DNA of 64,000 nucleotides from Vibrio mediterranei (GTDB lineage Bacteria; Pseudomonadota; Gammaproteobacteria; Enterobacterales; Vibrionaceae): NCBI RefSeq assembly GCF_900088415.1, contig NZ_FLLQ01000001.1, forward strand, positions 310,001-374,000, read 5' to 3'. The position numbers were made by a program, and so were the translations under genes. The first letter of the stretch is position 1. Every line of letters starts with the position of its first letter. A model generated the notes under the pieces. That model did not search any database. It saw nothing but the letters and a program-made list of their open reading frames with translations, and was not told the origin of the DNA. Below, in pieces: positions 62,738 to 64,000 of this stretch.

Positions 62738-63728
62738 TCAACAAACTCCCGAAATCACGCTTATTGAAGCGGTTAACTTGGCACTTCATTATGAAATGGA
62801 GCACGACAACAACGTCGTGCTACTAGGCGAAGACGTTGGAGACAACGGCGGTGTGTTTCGCGCTACTGTCGGTTTAAAAGAGAAATTTGGATTAAGAAGA
62901 GTGATTGATACTCCCCTTGCCGAAGCCCTAATAGGAGGCGTCGCGGTTGGCATGGCAACACAAGGGTTAAGACCTATTGCCGAATTTCAATTTCAGGGCT
63001 TTGTCTTTCCTGCGATGGAACACCTCATTTGCCACGCTGCAAGAATGAGAAACCGCACTAGAGGTCGGTTAACCTGCCCTGCGGTATTTCGGGCACCGTT
63101 TGGTGGCGGTATACACGCCCCTGAGCATCACTCTGAAAGCATCGAAGCCCTGTTTGCTCATATTCCTGGATTAAAGGTCGTTGTTCCCTCTTCTCCTCAA
63201 CGAGCATACGGACTTCTGCTAGCTGCAATTCGTAGTAACGACCCTGTAATGTTTTTCGAGCCAAAGCGAATCTATCGAACAGTCAAATCACCCGTAGTAA
63301 ATGATGGGCAAGCTCTGCCTCTTGATACCTGCTACACCCTAAGAAAAGGACGAGATCTCACAGTCGTCACTTGGGGAGCTTGTGTAGTTGAAACCCTGCA
63401 AGCCGCCCAATCTCTTTCGGAGCAAGGAATTGAAGCAGAAGTTATCGATCTCGCGAGTATAAAGCCTCTCGATATGGACACCATTATTAAATCACTGGAA
63501 AAAACCGGACGTTTACTTATCGTCCATGAAGCAAGCCAAAGCTGCGGTGTTGGAGCGGAGATCATTACTCGAGTTTCCGAACATTCTATGTGTCTTCTCA
63601 AAGCCCCACCTAAGCGTGTTACTGGGCTCGACACCGTTATGCCATATTACAAAAACGAAGACTATTTCTTAATTCAAGAACAAGACATCACACTTGCCGC
63701 ACGCGAACTTGTGGAGGGCTGGAAATGA
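62730..63728 (+). CDS. 2-oxoacid dehydrogenase complex E1 component, beta subunit
   Basis: The 332-residue partner subunit shows LLGEDVGDNGGVFRATVGLK, RVIDTPLAEALIGGVAVGMA, RAPFGGGIHAPEHHSESIEA and LIVHEASQSCGVGAEI, all typical of E1-beta. It forms an alpha2-beta2 tetramer with the upstream product. The stop overlaps the ATG of the E2 gene (ATGA), so the three are made in step. Confidence 0.94.
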   Translation: MINQQTPEITLIEAVNLALHYEMEHDNNVVLLGEDVGDNGGVFRATVGLKEKFGLRRVIDTPLAEALIGGVAVGMATQGLRPIAEFQFQGFVFPAMEHLICHAARMRNRTRGRLTCPAVFRAPFGGGIHAPEHHSESIEALFAHIPGLKVVVPSSPQRAYGLLLAAIRSNDPVMFFEPKRIYRTVKSPVVNDGQALPLDTCYTLRKGRDLTVVTWGACVVETLQAAQSLSEQGIEAEVIDLASIKPLDMDTIIKSLEKTGRLLIVHEASQSCGVGAEIITRVSEHSMCLLKAPPKRVTGLDTVMPYYKNEDYFLIQEQDITLAARELVEGWK

Positions 63729-64000
63729 AGTCATTTTTATTACCAGATTTAGGGGAAGGACTCGCTGAGTCAGAAATTGTTCAATGGCACGTTAACATTG
63801 GTGAACATGTAGAGGTTGATCAGGTGATCTTAACCGTCGAAACCGCGAAAGCCGTTGTAGAAGTGCCAGCACCTTACAGCGGGAAAATCGTCAGTCGTCA
63901 TGGGGAGGAAGGTGACGTCATCAATATCGGCAGTTTGCTGATTGAAATTGAAGAAGTAGTCACGGAAGCGTCTGCCACTAACTCTACATCAGCCTCGAGC
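63725..64000 (+). CDS. Dihydrolipoamide acyltransferase (E2), N-terminal part cut by the window end
   Basis: The first 92 residues are visible. A lipoyl domain starts at once (MKSFLLPDLGEGLAESEIVQ) with the lipoyl-lysine in VETAKAVVEVPAP near residue 43; most E2s have ETDKA there. A Ser/Thr/Ala linker starts at about residue 82. The catalytic and E1-binding domains are beyond the window. It closes the three-gene E1a-E1b-E2 order and is translated by overlap with the beta gene. Confidence 0.93.
   Translation, partial: MKSFLLPDLGEGLAESEIVQWHVNIGEHVEVDQVILTVETAKAVVEVPAPYSGKIVSRHGEEGDVINIGSLLIEIEEVVTEASATNSTSASS

Overview
The window looks like the second (smaller) chromosome of a marine Vibrio. 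This rests on gene content and recalled gene order, not on a search. It carries the AI-2 receptor pair luxP-luxQ, a class III ribonucleotide reductase (nrdD-nrdG) followed by an aromatic aminotransferase, a bacterial HMG-CoA reductase, modABC, tdh-kbl, and several Vibrio-type families of unknown function (DUF3069, DUF496, YceH, YgbA). Base composition is even. There are no rRNA, tRNA, transposase, integrase or CRISPR genes, so this reads as ordinary, fairly stable accessory-replicon DNA rather than a mobile island.

Layout. 0-7 kb: the tail of a GGDEF protein, an outer-membrane barrel, a REC-GGDEF response regulator, then cobQ-modA-modB-modC in one tight leftward run. 7-13 kb: YgiW-type OB-fold protein, a small barrel, a retropepsin-like lipoprotein, aromatic aminotransferase and nrdDG. 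The nrdD promoter shows two NrdR boxes and a perfect FNR box. 13-19 kb: a secreted nuclease-like protein, then a sulfane-sulfur module (YeeE/YedE half-transporters, an ArsR-type persulfide sensor, and a divergent CoA-disulfide/persulfide reductase with rhodanese domain), cytochrome b562, a PHP phosphatase and an S4 protein. 19-29 kb: lipoprotein plus LruC/GEVED protein, EamA exporter and divergent LysR, YlqF GTPase, YccS, HMG-CoA reductase. 29-36 kb: luxPQ, GIY-YIG protein, YceH, DUF496, an SRAP protein and small membrane proteins. 36-46 kb: a metallophosphatase, OLD-family ATPase YbjD, DUF1097, LysR, a FocA-CBS fusion with a possible leader ORF, a YadA-anchor protein, and the YceI/cytochrome b561 pair. 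46-57 kb: an HTH regulator with an unknown gene and a lipase, an EAL phosphodiesterase, AzlCD, a YgbA/NYN pair, a potassium channel, a Nudix protein, a DUF3943 protein and a DUF333 lipoprotein. 57-64 kb: tdh-kbl, LysR plus VOC protein, and a 2-oxoacid dehydrogenase operon cut by the window end.

Themes. Much of the window is tied to redox and oxygen supply: anaerobic dNTP synthesis, molybdate uptake for molybdoenzymes, formate/nitrite transport, persulfide handling, cytochromes b and a nitrosative-stress family. Signalling is the second theme: AI-2, three c-di-GMP proteins and several CRP-like sites. No spectacular undescribed system is evident. The best leads are two very small membrane-protein genes (39 and 31 aa), the FocA-CBS fusion with its internal ribosome binding site and coupled leader ORF, and the HTH/unknown/lipase cluster.
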